Source: Clostridia bacterium (GTDB lineage Bacteria > Bacillota > Clostridia > Oscillospirales > UBA644). From it: a stretch of 57,171 nucleotides of DNA. The first letter of the stretch is position 1. Each line of letters opens with the position of its first letter. Under the pieces are notes generated by a model, which worked only from the letters and a program-made list of their open reading frames with translations, was not told the origin of the DNA and made no database searches. A program made the translations under genes and the position numbers. Shown here piece by piece: positions 27,696-34,735 of this stretch. The DNA is taken from positions 100,127-157,297 of the forward strand of contig JAGASR010000012.1 in the NCBI GenBank assembly GCA_017621705.1. The letters are read 5' to 3'.

Positions 27696-28556
27696 TTAAT
27701 CGGGGAAAGATCTCTGGAGGTTATCGAGACCTGCCTGGAGAGCGAAGATATTATCTTCACAGCCTTCAAATTCAATGGAGAAGCAGCCTTTGTAACCGCC
27801 GTTGAGAAGCGTACGGATGCACTGCTGAACGGGAACATTACCCTGACCTACGATGGTGCCGCGGAGGTAATTGCCGCTTCTGGAGCAGAACCAGCCCATA
27901 CCGGGGTTGGGAAGCTTACCGTCACGAACGAAGAAGTCTTTTACGTGAACGTGAATGGTATACGGGAGGAGCTTGCCTACTGCTTTTGCGGGATCGTCGT
28001 CAGCGCAGAGGAAGTTACCCATATCGAGGAGAAGACCGAAGTTATCGGAACCTACGGCGTTGAGGAGTTTTTCAACGCGGTCGCTGTCCTGGCAGAAGAA
28101 TCCGTGGTTTTCGAACATGGTCTTGATACCGAGAGTTTCAGCGTAATCGGTTACGCGGCGAGCGCGGGGAGCAACGATCTTGATGCAGTCGTCAAAACCG
28201 CGTTCGGTCTTTTTGGAAGCGGGGTAACCGCCGGTGATATCGTGTCTCATGCAGGTAACGCCGAGGGCCTGCGCAATAGCGAGCTGTTTTTTGAGATCTT
28301 CGAACTGTTCTTCGGGATCGTTATTAAGAAGGTCAGCGCCGATGGTATAGGAAGAAATAGCGATATCTTTATCAGCGGCATAAGCCTTGATTTCTTTTGC
28401 CTGCTCGATCTTGCATTTTCCTTCGGGAGCGTAAACATCGATAAATTCGATTGCCGCAAAGCCGAGTTCTTTTGCTTTATCTATAACCTGGAAAATATTT
28501 GCGCCTGTTTTGCCCATGTACTGACCAAAACTGTAAGAGCTAACGCCTACTTTCAT
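27696..28556 (-). CDS. Sugar phosphate isomerase/epimerase (xylose isomerase-like TIM barrel), copy 1
   Basis: 286 residues. The AP-endonuclease-2/xylose-isomerase-like TIM barrel starts with VGVSSYSFGQYM and holds FAAIEFIDVYAPEG, FENHGFFCQDSDR, LLDMGNF and HVHVKDF, blocks that supply metal-binding Glu, Asp and His. A sugar or inositol derivative is the likely substrate, but it cannot be named. It is the last gene of an operon with a Gfo/Idh oxidoreductase and a second, only distantly similar isomerase, a common combination for oxidising and isomerising unusual sugars. Confidence 0.83.
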   Translation of the reverse strand: MKVGVSSYSFGQYMGKTGANIFQVIDKAKELGFAAIEFIDVYAPEGKCKIEQAKEIKAYAADKDIAISSYTIGADLLNNDPEEQFEDLKKQLAIAQALGVTCMRHDITGGYPASKKTERGFDDCIKIVAPRARRVTDYAETLGIKTMFENHGFFCQDSDRVEKLLNAVGSDNFGLLLDMGNFLCADDDPAKAVGKLLPYTIHVHVKDFFVRDGKLPNPGMGWFCSRSGNYLRGTIVGQGNVPVQQCIRTLLNGGYKGCFSIEFEGCEDNIFALQAGLDNLQRSFPD

Positions 28557-28580
28557 GATTGTATTCTCCTTTTAAAATAA

Positions 28581-29642
28581 TTATCTTACGATGTCTACGG
28601 ATTTGCCGGTTCTTGCGGATTCATAGATAGCGTCGAGAATTCTCATAAGTTCGATACCGTCATCAGCGGGAGCTTTACATTCAGCTTTGCCTTCGATAGC
28701 ATCGAGGAAGTTGGTATCTTCATAATAGAAGAAGTCGCCGCAGCCTGTCGGGCCATGGATCTTGATATCAGCGAGCATATCGTTGCATTCGGTATGGAGT
28801 TCGAACGGATCGAGGGTGAGACCTGCTTTGTTGCCGTAGAATACGAGGCCGCCGGGAGTGTTGTTGGACATATTGAGGTTAAAGCTTGCTTCAACATAAA
28901 GAACAACGCCGTTATCAAAACGGATCATAGCGGTTGCAAGGTCTTCAACGGTGAAGATGGGATCTTCAGCTTCGGTAGAGGAAGCCCAGTCCTTGGGACC
29001 GGTCTTGAGGTGATTTCTGGAGCCGATCTTATTGAATGTAGCGCCGAAAACGGTTACGGGCTTGGGATTACCGACAACATATCTGGAAAGGTCGATAACG
29101 TGAACGCCGAGGTCGATGAGCGGACCGCCGCCGGAACGGGATTTATCGCCGAACCAACCGCCGGGGAAGCCTGCGCGGCGCAGATAGGAAGCTTTGATGA
29201 AGTAAACGTCGCCGAGGAAGCCTTTATCGATAAAGTCGATAGCGGCATTAGCGTCGTTACCGTGACGGCGAACGAAGCCGATCATGAGGAGCTTGCCGTT
29301 CTTTTCAGCAGCTTCTTTCATTGCGAGAGCTTCTTCGGTATTCATAGCCATGGGTTTTTCGCATTTTACGTTTGCGCCTGCGTTGAGAGCAGCGATGGTA
29401 CATTCAGCGTGAGCGCTGTTCCAGGTGCAGACTTCGATTGCATCGAACTGATTTTCAGCGAGCATCTGTTTGTAGTCGGTATAGTATTTTTTGAAGCCGT
29501 ATTTTTCTGCGAAATTCTTAGCACGTTCTTCGTTAAGGTCGCAGCAAGCTACGTATTCAATACGGTCGCCCATTTTTCTGTACGCATCGCCGTGAGCGTG
29601 AGCGATACTACCGGTTCCGATAAAACCAAGTTTGATAGCCAT
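28581..29642 (-). CDS. Gfo/Idh/MocA-family NAD(P)-dependent oxidoreductase
   Basis: 353 residues. The N-terminal Rossmann fold has LGFIGTGSIAHAHG for NAD(P) binding and the EKP motif (KCEKPMAMN) near residue 95, where the lysine is catalytic in this family. The C-terminal alpha/beta domain contains GGPLIDLGVHVIDL, typical of the sugar-binding half. It oxidises or reduces a sugar or cyclitol hydroxyl. Both neighbours are sugar isomerase-like TIM barrels, so the three probably act in one catabolic route. It is cytoplasmic, with no signal peptide. Confidence 0.87.
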   Translation of the reverse strand: MAIKLGFIGTGSIAHAHGDAYRKMGDRIEYVACCDLNEERAKNFAEKYGFKKYYTDYKQMLAENQFDAIEVCTWNSAHAECTIAALNAGANVKCEKPMAMNTEEALAMKEAAEKNGKLLMIGFVRRHGNDANAAIDFIDKGFLGDVYFIKASYLRRAGFPGGWFGDKSRSGGGPLIDLGVHVIDLSRYVVGNPKPVTVFGATFNKIGSRNHLKTGPKDWASSTEAEDPIFTVEDLATAMIRFDNGVVLYVEASFNLNMSNNTPGGLVFYGNKAGLTLDPFELHTECNDMLADIKIHGPTGCGDFFYYEDTNFLDAIEGKAECKAPADDGIELMRILDAIYESARTGKSVDIVR

Positions 29643-29675
29643 AAAAATATCCCTTTCTATATGTAAAAAAATTTT

Positions 29676-30479
29676 TTAATATAATTTTTTCAGCGCATCG
29701 GTAAGGAAATCGTATGCGAGCTGAATATCTTTTTCGGGGGTTTCGCCGCATTCGCGTTCGATAGTGAGGAAGCCTTCAAAGCCTTCGTCACGGAGAGCCG
29801 CGAGATATTCGATATAAGGAACGCCGCCGGTACCGAGGGGAAGTTCCTGGTATCTGCCTTCGCCGATCTGACCGAGCATTACGCCGTCTTTAGCGTGAGT
29901 ATGAACGATATAATCCTTGAGGATATGAACTGCTTCTACGGGATCCTGTCCGCAGAGCATAACGAAGTTTGCGGGGTCGAGATTTACTTTGGCGGATTTT
30001 GTGTCTACTTTTTCGAGGATGCCGCGGAGCTTGATCGCTTTTTCGGGGCCTGTCTCGGTAGCAAAGCATACGCCGATAGAATCACCGTATTTGCCGAGAG
30101 TCTCGATAGTTTTGCAGACGTTTATATATTCGATGCTGTTTTCATCTTCGGGAACATGTCCGATATGGGTGGTGATAACGTTGGTGCCGAGGTCTACTGC
30201 GAGATCCATCATAGCCATTGTTCTCTTAATACCCTCTTCATTTTCGCCGTATGCTCTGAAATTGAGACCGAAGTCTGCGCAGAGAGCGGAGAAAACAAGA
30301 CCGTTATCGGTTACATATTTCAAGATCGCTTTGCGATCGTCCTTTGTAAGATTTTCGGGAGCAAGTTCGCCGCCGGTAACATACGGCTGGAGACCTTTAG
30401 CACCCATATCACGAGCCTTTATGACAGCTTCCTTGAAAGGTACTCTGAAAGAAGCGGGCATAACGCCGATTTTCATCAT
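29676..30479 (-). CDS. Sugar phosphate isomerase/epimerase (TIM barrel), copy 2
   Basis: 267 residues from the ATG at 30479, 7 bases after AGGAGGG; an adjacent in-frame ATG at 30476 is equally possible, while longer frames run into the promoter. Motifs include MGAKGLQPYVTGG, ITTHIGHVPED, FATETGPEKA, NLDPANFVM and VHTHAKDG, which give the acidic and histidine metal ligands of the family. It is the first gene of the isomerase-oxidoreductase-isomerase operon. Its substrate is unknown. Confidence 0.83.
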   Translation of the reverse strand: MMKIGVMPASFRVPFKEAVIKARDMGAKGLQPYVTGGELAPENLTKDDRKAILKYVTDNGLVFSALCADFGLNFRAYGENEEGIKRTMAMMDLAVDLGTNVITTHIGHVPEDENSIEYINVCKTIETLGKYGDSIGVCFATETGPEKAIKLRGILEKVDTKSAKVNLDPANFVMLCGQDPVEAVHILKDYIVHTHAKDGVMLGQIGEGRYQELPLGTGGVPYIEYLAALRDEGFEGFLTIERECGETPEKDIQLAYDFLTDALKKLY

Positions 30480-30496
30480 AAAAAATCCCTCCTGAC

Positions 30497-30525
30497 GGAT
30501 ATTTTGCATTTTACTATAAATATCC
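30497..30525 (-). promoter_or_regulatory. Leader hairpin next to the ribosome site of the isomerase operon
   Basis: GGATATTT (30497-30504) pairs with AAATATCC (30518-30525) between the transcription start and AGGAGGG. It could tune translation or mRNA stability. Confidence 0.35.
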
Positions 30526-30539
30526 ATTTTACTGATATA

Positions 30540-30568
30540 AGTATACACCGAAAGGGGAAAAAAGTCAA
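30540..30568 (-). promoter_or_regulatory. Promoter of the isomerase/oxidoreductase operon
   Basis: On the minus strand TTGACT (30563-30568), 17-base spacer, TATACT (30540-30545). Confidence 0.75.
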
Positions 30569-30658
30569 GCATATTTTTGCCGATATGTCATTTTTTTGAA
30601 AAAGAGGGATGAAAGATGAGCGCAGGAGAAAGACGTTTGGGGTTGGAAAGAGCGTCAG

Positions 30659-30701
30659 ATAAAAACTGCCCCGATTTGCACGGAAAGCACAAATCGAGGC
30701 A
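30659..30701 (-). terminator. Terminator of degV
   Basis: CTGCCTCGATTTG and CAAATCGGGGCAG form the stem on the minus strand, with one G-T pair, followed by TTTTAT. Confidence 0.85.
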
Positions 30702-30723
30702 GAAAAAGATATTTGGAGAACTC

Positions 30724-31614
30724 TTATTTTTTACGGCTCTTGCCCCAGAAGAAGAGGGCAACGGTACCGGGGCCTGTATGACAGCCGATAATGGGACCGA
30801 TGGATTCGATCTGAACTTTGCCGTCGAGGTGAGGATAAGTCTTTTCGATTTCAGCAGCAACCTGCTTTGCTTCTTCTTCTCTTGCGGCATGGCTGATGAA
30901 GCATTTTTCGGCATATTCCAAACCGTCGAGGACATTTTCGGCCATAGTATCGAGCATTGCTTTCATTACGGCGTTTTTGCCTCTGCATTTTTTTACGGGA
31001 ATGAGATGACCTTCCTCATCAACATGGAGAAGAGGACAGATATTAAGCAGAGAGCCGAACCAGCCCGAAGCCTTGGAAACTCTGCCGCCGCGGACGAAAT
31101 AAGTAAGATCGGTGGTATAGAACCAGTGATGAAGATTGAGTTTATTTTCTTCTGCCCATTCTACGAGCTGCTCTGCGGAGTAGCCTTCATCGCGAAGATC
31201 GGCAAGTTTATCGACAAGAAGGCCGAGACCGCGGGATGCGGCAAGAGAGTCGATGATATGGACTTTACGGTCGGGATATTTTTCTGCGAGGACTTCTTTT
31301 GCGATATTTGCGGAAAGAAGAACGCCCGAAAGACCCGAAGAAAGGCAGACATGAACAACGTCAAGACCTTTTTCGAGGAACGGAGTGAGAAAATTTACGA
31401 AATCGTCGGAGTTCGGCTGGGAAGTTTTGGTCATAGCGCCGTCTTCCATGGTTTTGAAGAATTTATCGGGAGTAATTGACACAAGGTCGTCGAGACAAAC
31501 CTGATCACCGAGGTTGTAGCGGTAGGGAAGATAGTTGATGTTGCGTGCGGTTAAATAGCTGAGGGTAAGGTCTGCGGCAGTATCGCAGCAGAGAACGTAG
31601 CTGTTGTCGATCAT
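30724..31614 (-). CDS. DegV-family fatty-acid-binding protein
   Basis: 296 residues. DegV hallmarks are CDTAADL near the N-terminus, TSQPNSDDF, SSGLSGVLLSA, DSLAASRGLG and the C-terminal GPIIGCHTGPGTVALFF, which closes over the acyl chain. DegV/FakB proteins bind fatty acids and present them to the kinase FakA; no fakA gene is in the window. It is a single-gene transcript with its own promoter (31698-31726) and terminator (30659-30701). The ribosome site AAAGGAG precedes the ATG at 31614. Confidence 0.9.
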   Translation of the reverse strand: MIDNSYVLCCDTAADLTLSYLTARNINYLPYRYNLGDQVCLDDLVSITPDKFFKTMEDGAMTKTSQPNSDDFVNFLTPFLEKGLDVVHVCLSSGLSGVLLSANIAKEVLAEKYPDRKVHIIDSLAASRGLGLLVDKLADLRDEGYSAEQLVEWAEENKLNLHHWFYTTDLTYFVRGGRVSKASGWFGSLLNICPLLHVDEEGHLIPVKKCRGKNAVMKAMLDTMAENVLDGLEYAEKCFISHAAREEEAKQVAAEIEKTYPHLDGKVQIESIGPIIGCHTGPGTVALFFWGKSRKK

Positions 31615-31697
31615 AACTGAGCTCCTTTAAATTTTTTATATATTAAGAAACGGATTTCAAATGCCAAAAAATTACCATTACTATGATTGTTGTATAT

Positions 31698-31726
31698 ATA
31701 ATACCACAATATAGTTTTAATGTCAA
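31698..31726 (-). promoter_or_regulatory. Promoter of degV, extended -10
   Basis: On the minus strand TTGACA (31721-31726), 17-base spacer ending TGG, TATTAT (31698-31703). The leader is about 77 bases. Confidence 0.75.
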
Positions 31727-31810
31727 GATGTAATCGTTTCAGTTAACAGAAATTTTCGTAAATCGGTTTAAATGACGGGGTAACGGGGCACATATAGCGA
31801 CAAAATACGA

Positions 31811-31852
31811 CAGTACCCCCTGTGTTTTGAACTGAAAACACAGGGGGTACTG
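31811..31852. terminator. Perfect 18-bp hairpin downstream of the ABC exporter operon
   Basis: CAGTACCCCCTGTGTTTT pairs without mismatch with AAAACACAGGGGGTACTG around a 6-base loop. The minus-strand tail is TCGTATTTTG, a poor T-run. It lies 45 bases after the last exporter gene and most likely ends or protects that transcript. Confidence 0.65.
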
Positions 31853-31897
31853 CATATTGGGAGGATTTGAAAAGGCTTTGGGGAACGGCGGTCAAGT

Positions 31898-32557
31898 TTA
31901 CTGCTTGACTTCCGCCATTTTTGTCGTCTGGCGCTGAGCCATAACGAGGTTATAATAGATACCTTTGTTTTTGAGAAGTTCTTCGTGACTGCCCTGCTCT
32001 GCGAGCTTGCCTTTTTCGAGAACGATAAGGCGGTCCGCATGGCGGAGGGTGGAAAGACGGTGCGCGATTGCGATAGTCGTTCTGCCCTTGATAAGGCGCT
32101 GGAGAGCTTCCTGGATCTTGCTTTCGGTCTCGGTATCGAGAGAAGCGGTTGCTTCGTCGAGAATGAGGATCTTCGGGTCACGAAGAATAGCGCGAGCGAT
32201 CGCGACTCTCTGACGTTCGCCGCCGGAGAGAGAATAACCGTTTTCGCCGACGACGGTATTATAAGCATCGGGAAGTTTGATTATAAATTCATGAGCATTT
32301 GCGATCTTTGCCGCTGCGAAAACTTCCTCGGGAGTCGCTTCGGGCTTCGCATAGACGATATTATCGTAAATGGAGCCTGCAAAGAGGAAAGTTTCCTGGA
32401 AGACGGTGCCGATGCTTCGGCAGAGCGTTTCTTTGGAGATATCCTTGATATCAACGCCGTCGATAAGAAGTTTACCGCTGTTGAGGTCGTAAAGACGCAT
32501 GATGAGGTTAATCATAGTCGATTTGCCGACACCCGAGTGACCGACGATACCGACCAT
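31898..32557 (-). CDS. ABC exporter, C-terminal part (nucleotide-binding domain) of a frameshifted gene
   Basis: This 219-residue frame carries Walker A GHSGVGKST, the signature LSGGERQRVAIAR, Walker B ILILDEATASLD and the H-loop IAHRLSTL. It continues, in the -1 frame, the reading frame of the half at 32512-34131. The frame is open back to about 32635, where the intact protein would read GNISFVNATFGYKSYEP and on into Walker A. Its first ATG (32557) sits inside the beta-strand before Walker A and has no proper domain start, so it is unlikely to work as an independent gene. One extra T in the TCTTTG run (about 32633-32635) would restore a complete exporter. Confidence 0.8.
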   Translation of the reverse strand: MVGIVGHSGVGKSTMINLIMRLYDLNSGKLLIDGVDIKDISKETLCRSIGTVFQETFLFAGSIYDNIVYAKPEATPEEVFAAAKIANAHEFIIKLPDAYNTVVGENGYSLSGGERQRVAIARAILRDPKILILDEATASLDTETESKIQEALQRLIKGRTTIAIAHRLSTLRHADRLIVLEKGKLAEQGSHEELLKNKGIYYNLVMAQRQTTKMAEVKQ

Positions 32558-34131
32558 TTCGCCTTTTTTGATATCGAGAGTGATATTTTTAAGGACGGGT
32601 TCGTAGCTCTTGTAGCCGAAAGTTGCATTGACAAAGAGATATTGCCTTCGATCTCGGGAGTTACGGCATCGGCTTTGTCTCGGATATCGGGCTCTTCGTC
32701 GAGGATCTCGTTAAGTTTTGCCATGCTGGTGACGGCATTTGCGATCGAACGGGGAAGAGAAGTCATCCAGCGGAGCGGACCGTAAATATAGCCGATATAG
32801 CTCATGATCTGCGTAAGTTCGCCGAGGGTGAGAGGTTCGCCGATGATGGAATGGCCGAGCTCGGGGTTGATACCGTTAAGAACGGACTGTGCGCCGAAAT
32901 AAAGGACGAGAAATTCGCCGATGCCTACGAGGAAGCCGAGGAGAGGGAAAAGAAGCGCCCAGAGCTGTTCGTTTTTCTGAGACGTTTCGGCGAGTTTTCT
33001 GTTTGCTTCGGAGAATTTTTCGATCTCTTTTTTCTCGGTGCCGAAGACTTTAACGACACGGATACCGCGGATGATATCGTGAAGGATACCGTTTGCGGTG
33101 GAAGAAAGGCGCCACTGTTTTTCATATCTGCGATGGATAAAATTCCAGAAGCGGCTTGCGGCAAAGAGAACGAGAGGAACGGGGATGAAAACGAAGAGAG
33201 CGAGGAGCGGACGGGTCGCAATAAAATATGCGGAAACGCCGATAAAGATAACGCCGATCTCGATCATCCAGACCGTTTCGGATTTGATAAATTCGGTGAT
33301 TACGGACGTATCTTCGGTAACACGTTTGATGAGGTCGCCGGTAGTTCTGCGGGAGATGGAGGACATTGAGAGAACCTGGATCTTATCGTAGAGCTTGATA
33401 CGTACACTGTTGATAAATGCCGCGGACGTTCCGTTTCTCATTCGTGCCGCCGCGATATTGATGACCCTGATAAGGACATAGCACGCGAGCATGATAAGAA
33501 TGAGGATAAGGATCATGAGGACGGGGTTTTTATCGCCCCACGGTTCGAGGCCCTCGGATGCGGGGAAAAGATAATCGTCAACGAGGACTCTGTTTATCTG
33601 CGGAATTATAAGGTTGATTACGTTGCAGAGCAGAACGAGGACTCCGGAAAGAGCGAAAGCGGGGATATATTTTTTGCCGAGCGAGAGGAATTTGCCGACG
33701 ATCGATGCTTTATTGGAGCAGTTGGGACAGATCTGCGTATTGACGATAAAATGCTTACCGCATTTCGGGCAGACTGTTCGCTCGATATTGATCTCGGTAT
33801 ATTCGCCCGTCTCGATATAGTAGTTTGCCGCTTTGATAAATTCCGAAACCTGATTGAGACAACTCTGCGTAAAACGGCAGATGCGGATCTTGTCGCCGTT
33901 TTTGAGATCTGCTTCGAGGCTTGCGCAGCCGATATGGGAATTGATGAAAAGTTCTTTTATTTCATTAAAATTATATCGGAATTCTTCGCGAGATTCGGTT
34001 TTGCCGTCTGCATAAAGGACGAGCTGCATATCTTTTGTTAGAACGATCTTGCCGGCGCAGAGAATATCGGACGAATCGATATCGTATTCAACGCTGTAAA
34101 GATGCTCGGGATTTGCGGTGCCTGCGGTCAA
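32512..34131 (-). CDS. ABC exporter, N-terminal and membrane part of a frameshifted gene
   Basis: The start was set at TTG 34131, 9 bases after AAAGGG; the GTG at 34140 abuts that ribosome site. An N-terminal domain of about 120 residues, rich in beta-strand and similar in position to that of the partner exporter, is followed by a zinc ribbon (CPKCGKHF...CPNC, about 126-142), six membrane helices and an ABC exporter core up to PEIEGNIS. Reading then shifts and ends after about 40 nonsense residues at 32512. Joined to 31898-32557 it makes an exporter of about 745 residues, close to the 765 of its partner. It is the last gene of the exporter-DUF1854-exporter operon. Confidence 0.8.
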   Translation of the reverse strand: MTAGTANPEHLYSVEYDIDSSDILCAGKIVLTKDMQLVLYADGKTESREEFRYNFNEIKELFINSHIGCASLEADLKNGDKIRICRFTQSCLNQVSEFIKAANYYIETGEYTEINIERTVCPKCGKHFIVNTQICPNCSNKASIVGKFLSLGKKYIPAFALSGVLVLLCNVINLIIPQINRVLVDDYLFPASEGLEPWGDKNPVLMILILILIMLACYVLIRVINIAAARMRNGTSAAFINSVRIKLYDKIQVLSMSSISRRTTGDLIKRVTEDTSVITEFIKSETVWMIEIGVIFIGVSAYFIATRPLLALFVFIPVPLVLFAASRFWNFIHRRYEKQWRLSSTANGILHDIIRGIRVVKVFGTEKKEIEKFSEANRKLAETSQKNEQLWALLFPLLGFLVGIGEFLVLYFGAQSVLNGINPELGHSIIGEPLTLGELTQIMSYIGYIYGPLRWMTSLPRSIANAVTSMAKLNEILDEEPDIRDKADAVTPEIEGNISLSMQLSATRATNPSLKISLSISKKAKWSVSSVTRVSANRL

Positions 34132-34173
34132 AACGGTCACCCCTTTCGGTTATTTTTAACGGTTGATTTTCTG

Positions 34174-34698
34174 TTAAATAAGGAATGCTTCGATCTTTTT
34201 CGAGCTTGCGGCATCGAGAGAAAGAAGATCTTCGATGAGATAACGGTTGCCATCGACATCTCTGATCTGAACGGCTGTTTTTTTGTCGGGATCGATGAAT
34301 TTGATATTTCTGGAAGCATCGCGGACTGCGAAATCGCGTTTGCCTGCGGTGGTTTCAACTTCGAAATACATATAGCCCATCCTGTCTTTTGCGGAGACGA
34401 TACGGGTGACGGTGGGGCTGTAATAGAGTTTATCGAGTTCGCCGACAACGATCTTTTTCTGGTCTTCGGAAAGGGCGTCGATCGTTCGGATAATGCCGAT
34501 CTCTTTGCCGTCCTTATCGGAAACACAGATATATTCATTGGGAGTACGGTAAGGAAGGGCTCTGTTGAGCTTGATCTTGCTGTATTCCGTACCGTTATAA
34601 GTCAGAGAAATATAGCCGCCTTTTTCGTTGGCGAAAACAGCTTTTTCGGGCTCGATCATAGTGATCTCGGCGAGAGCTGTTATATTATTATCTGCCAT
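34174..34698 (-). CDS. DUF1854-family protein, partner of the flanking ABC exporters
   Basis: 174 residues, soluble. I recognise the DUF1854 pattern: ALPYRTPNEYICVSDKDG, LYYSPTVTRIVSA, YFEVETTAGKRDF and the C-terminal DVDGNRYLIEDLLSLDAASS. The biochemical function of the family is unknown; elsewhere it occurs beside ABC exporters. Here it is sandwiched between two exporter genes, 37 bases after the first and about 42 before the second, with AAGGAAG ahead of its ATG. A role as a cytoplasmic accessory or regulatory subunit of the exporter pair is inferred from position. Confidence 0.78.
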   Translation of the reverse strand: MADNNITALAEITMIEPEKAVFANEKGGYISLTYNGTEYSKIKLNRALPYRTPNEYICVSDKDGKEIGIIRTIDALSEDQKKIVVGELDKLYYSPTVTRIVSAKDRMGYMYFEVETTAGKRDFAVRDASRNIKFIDPDKKTAVQIRDVDGNRYLIEDLLSLDAASSKKIEAFLI

Positions 34699-34735
34699 AG
34701 TTGGAAAACTTCCTTTCTATATGAGATAGAACAAA

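Noticed and set aside
28755..29666. 303-codon plus-strand frame across the Gfo/Idh oxidoreductase gene
   Set aside because: The minus-strand frame has full Gfo/Idh motifs and a ribosome site; this one has neither.
32626..32640. Programmed -1 frameshift in the second ABC exporter
   Set aside because: The site ATCTCTTTGTCA has no X-XXY-YYZ slippery heptamer, and no downstream stem was evident; a base error or mutation is simpler.
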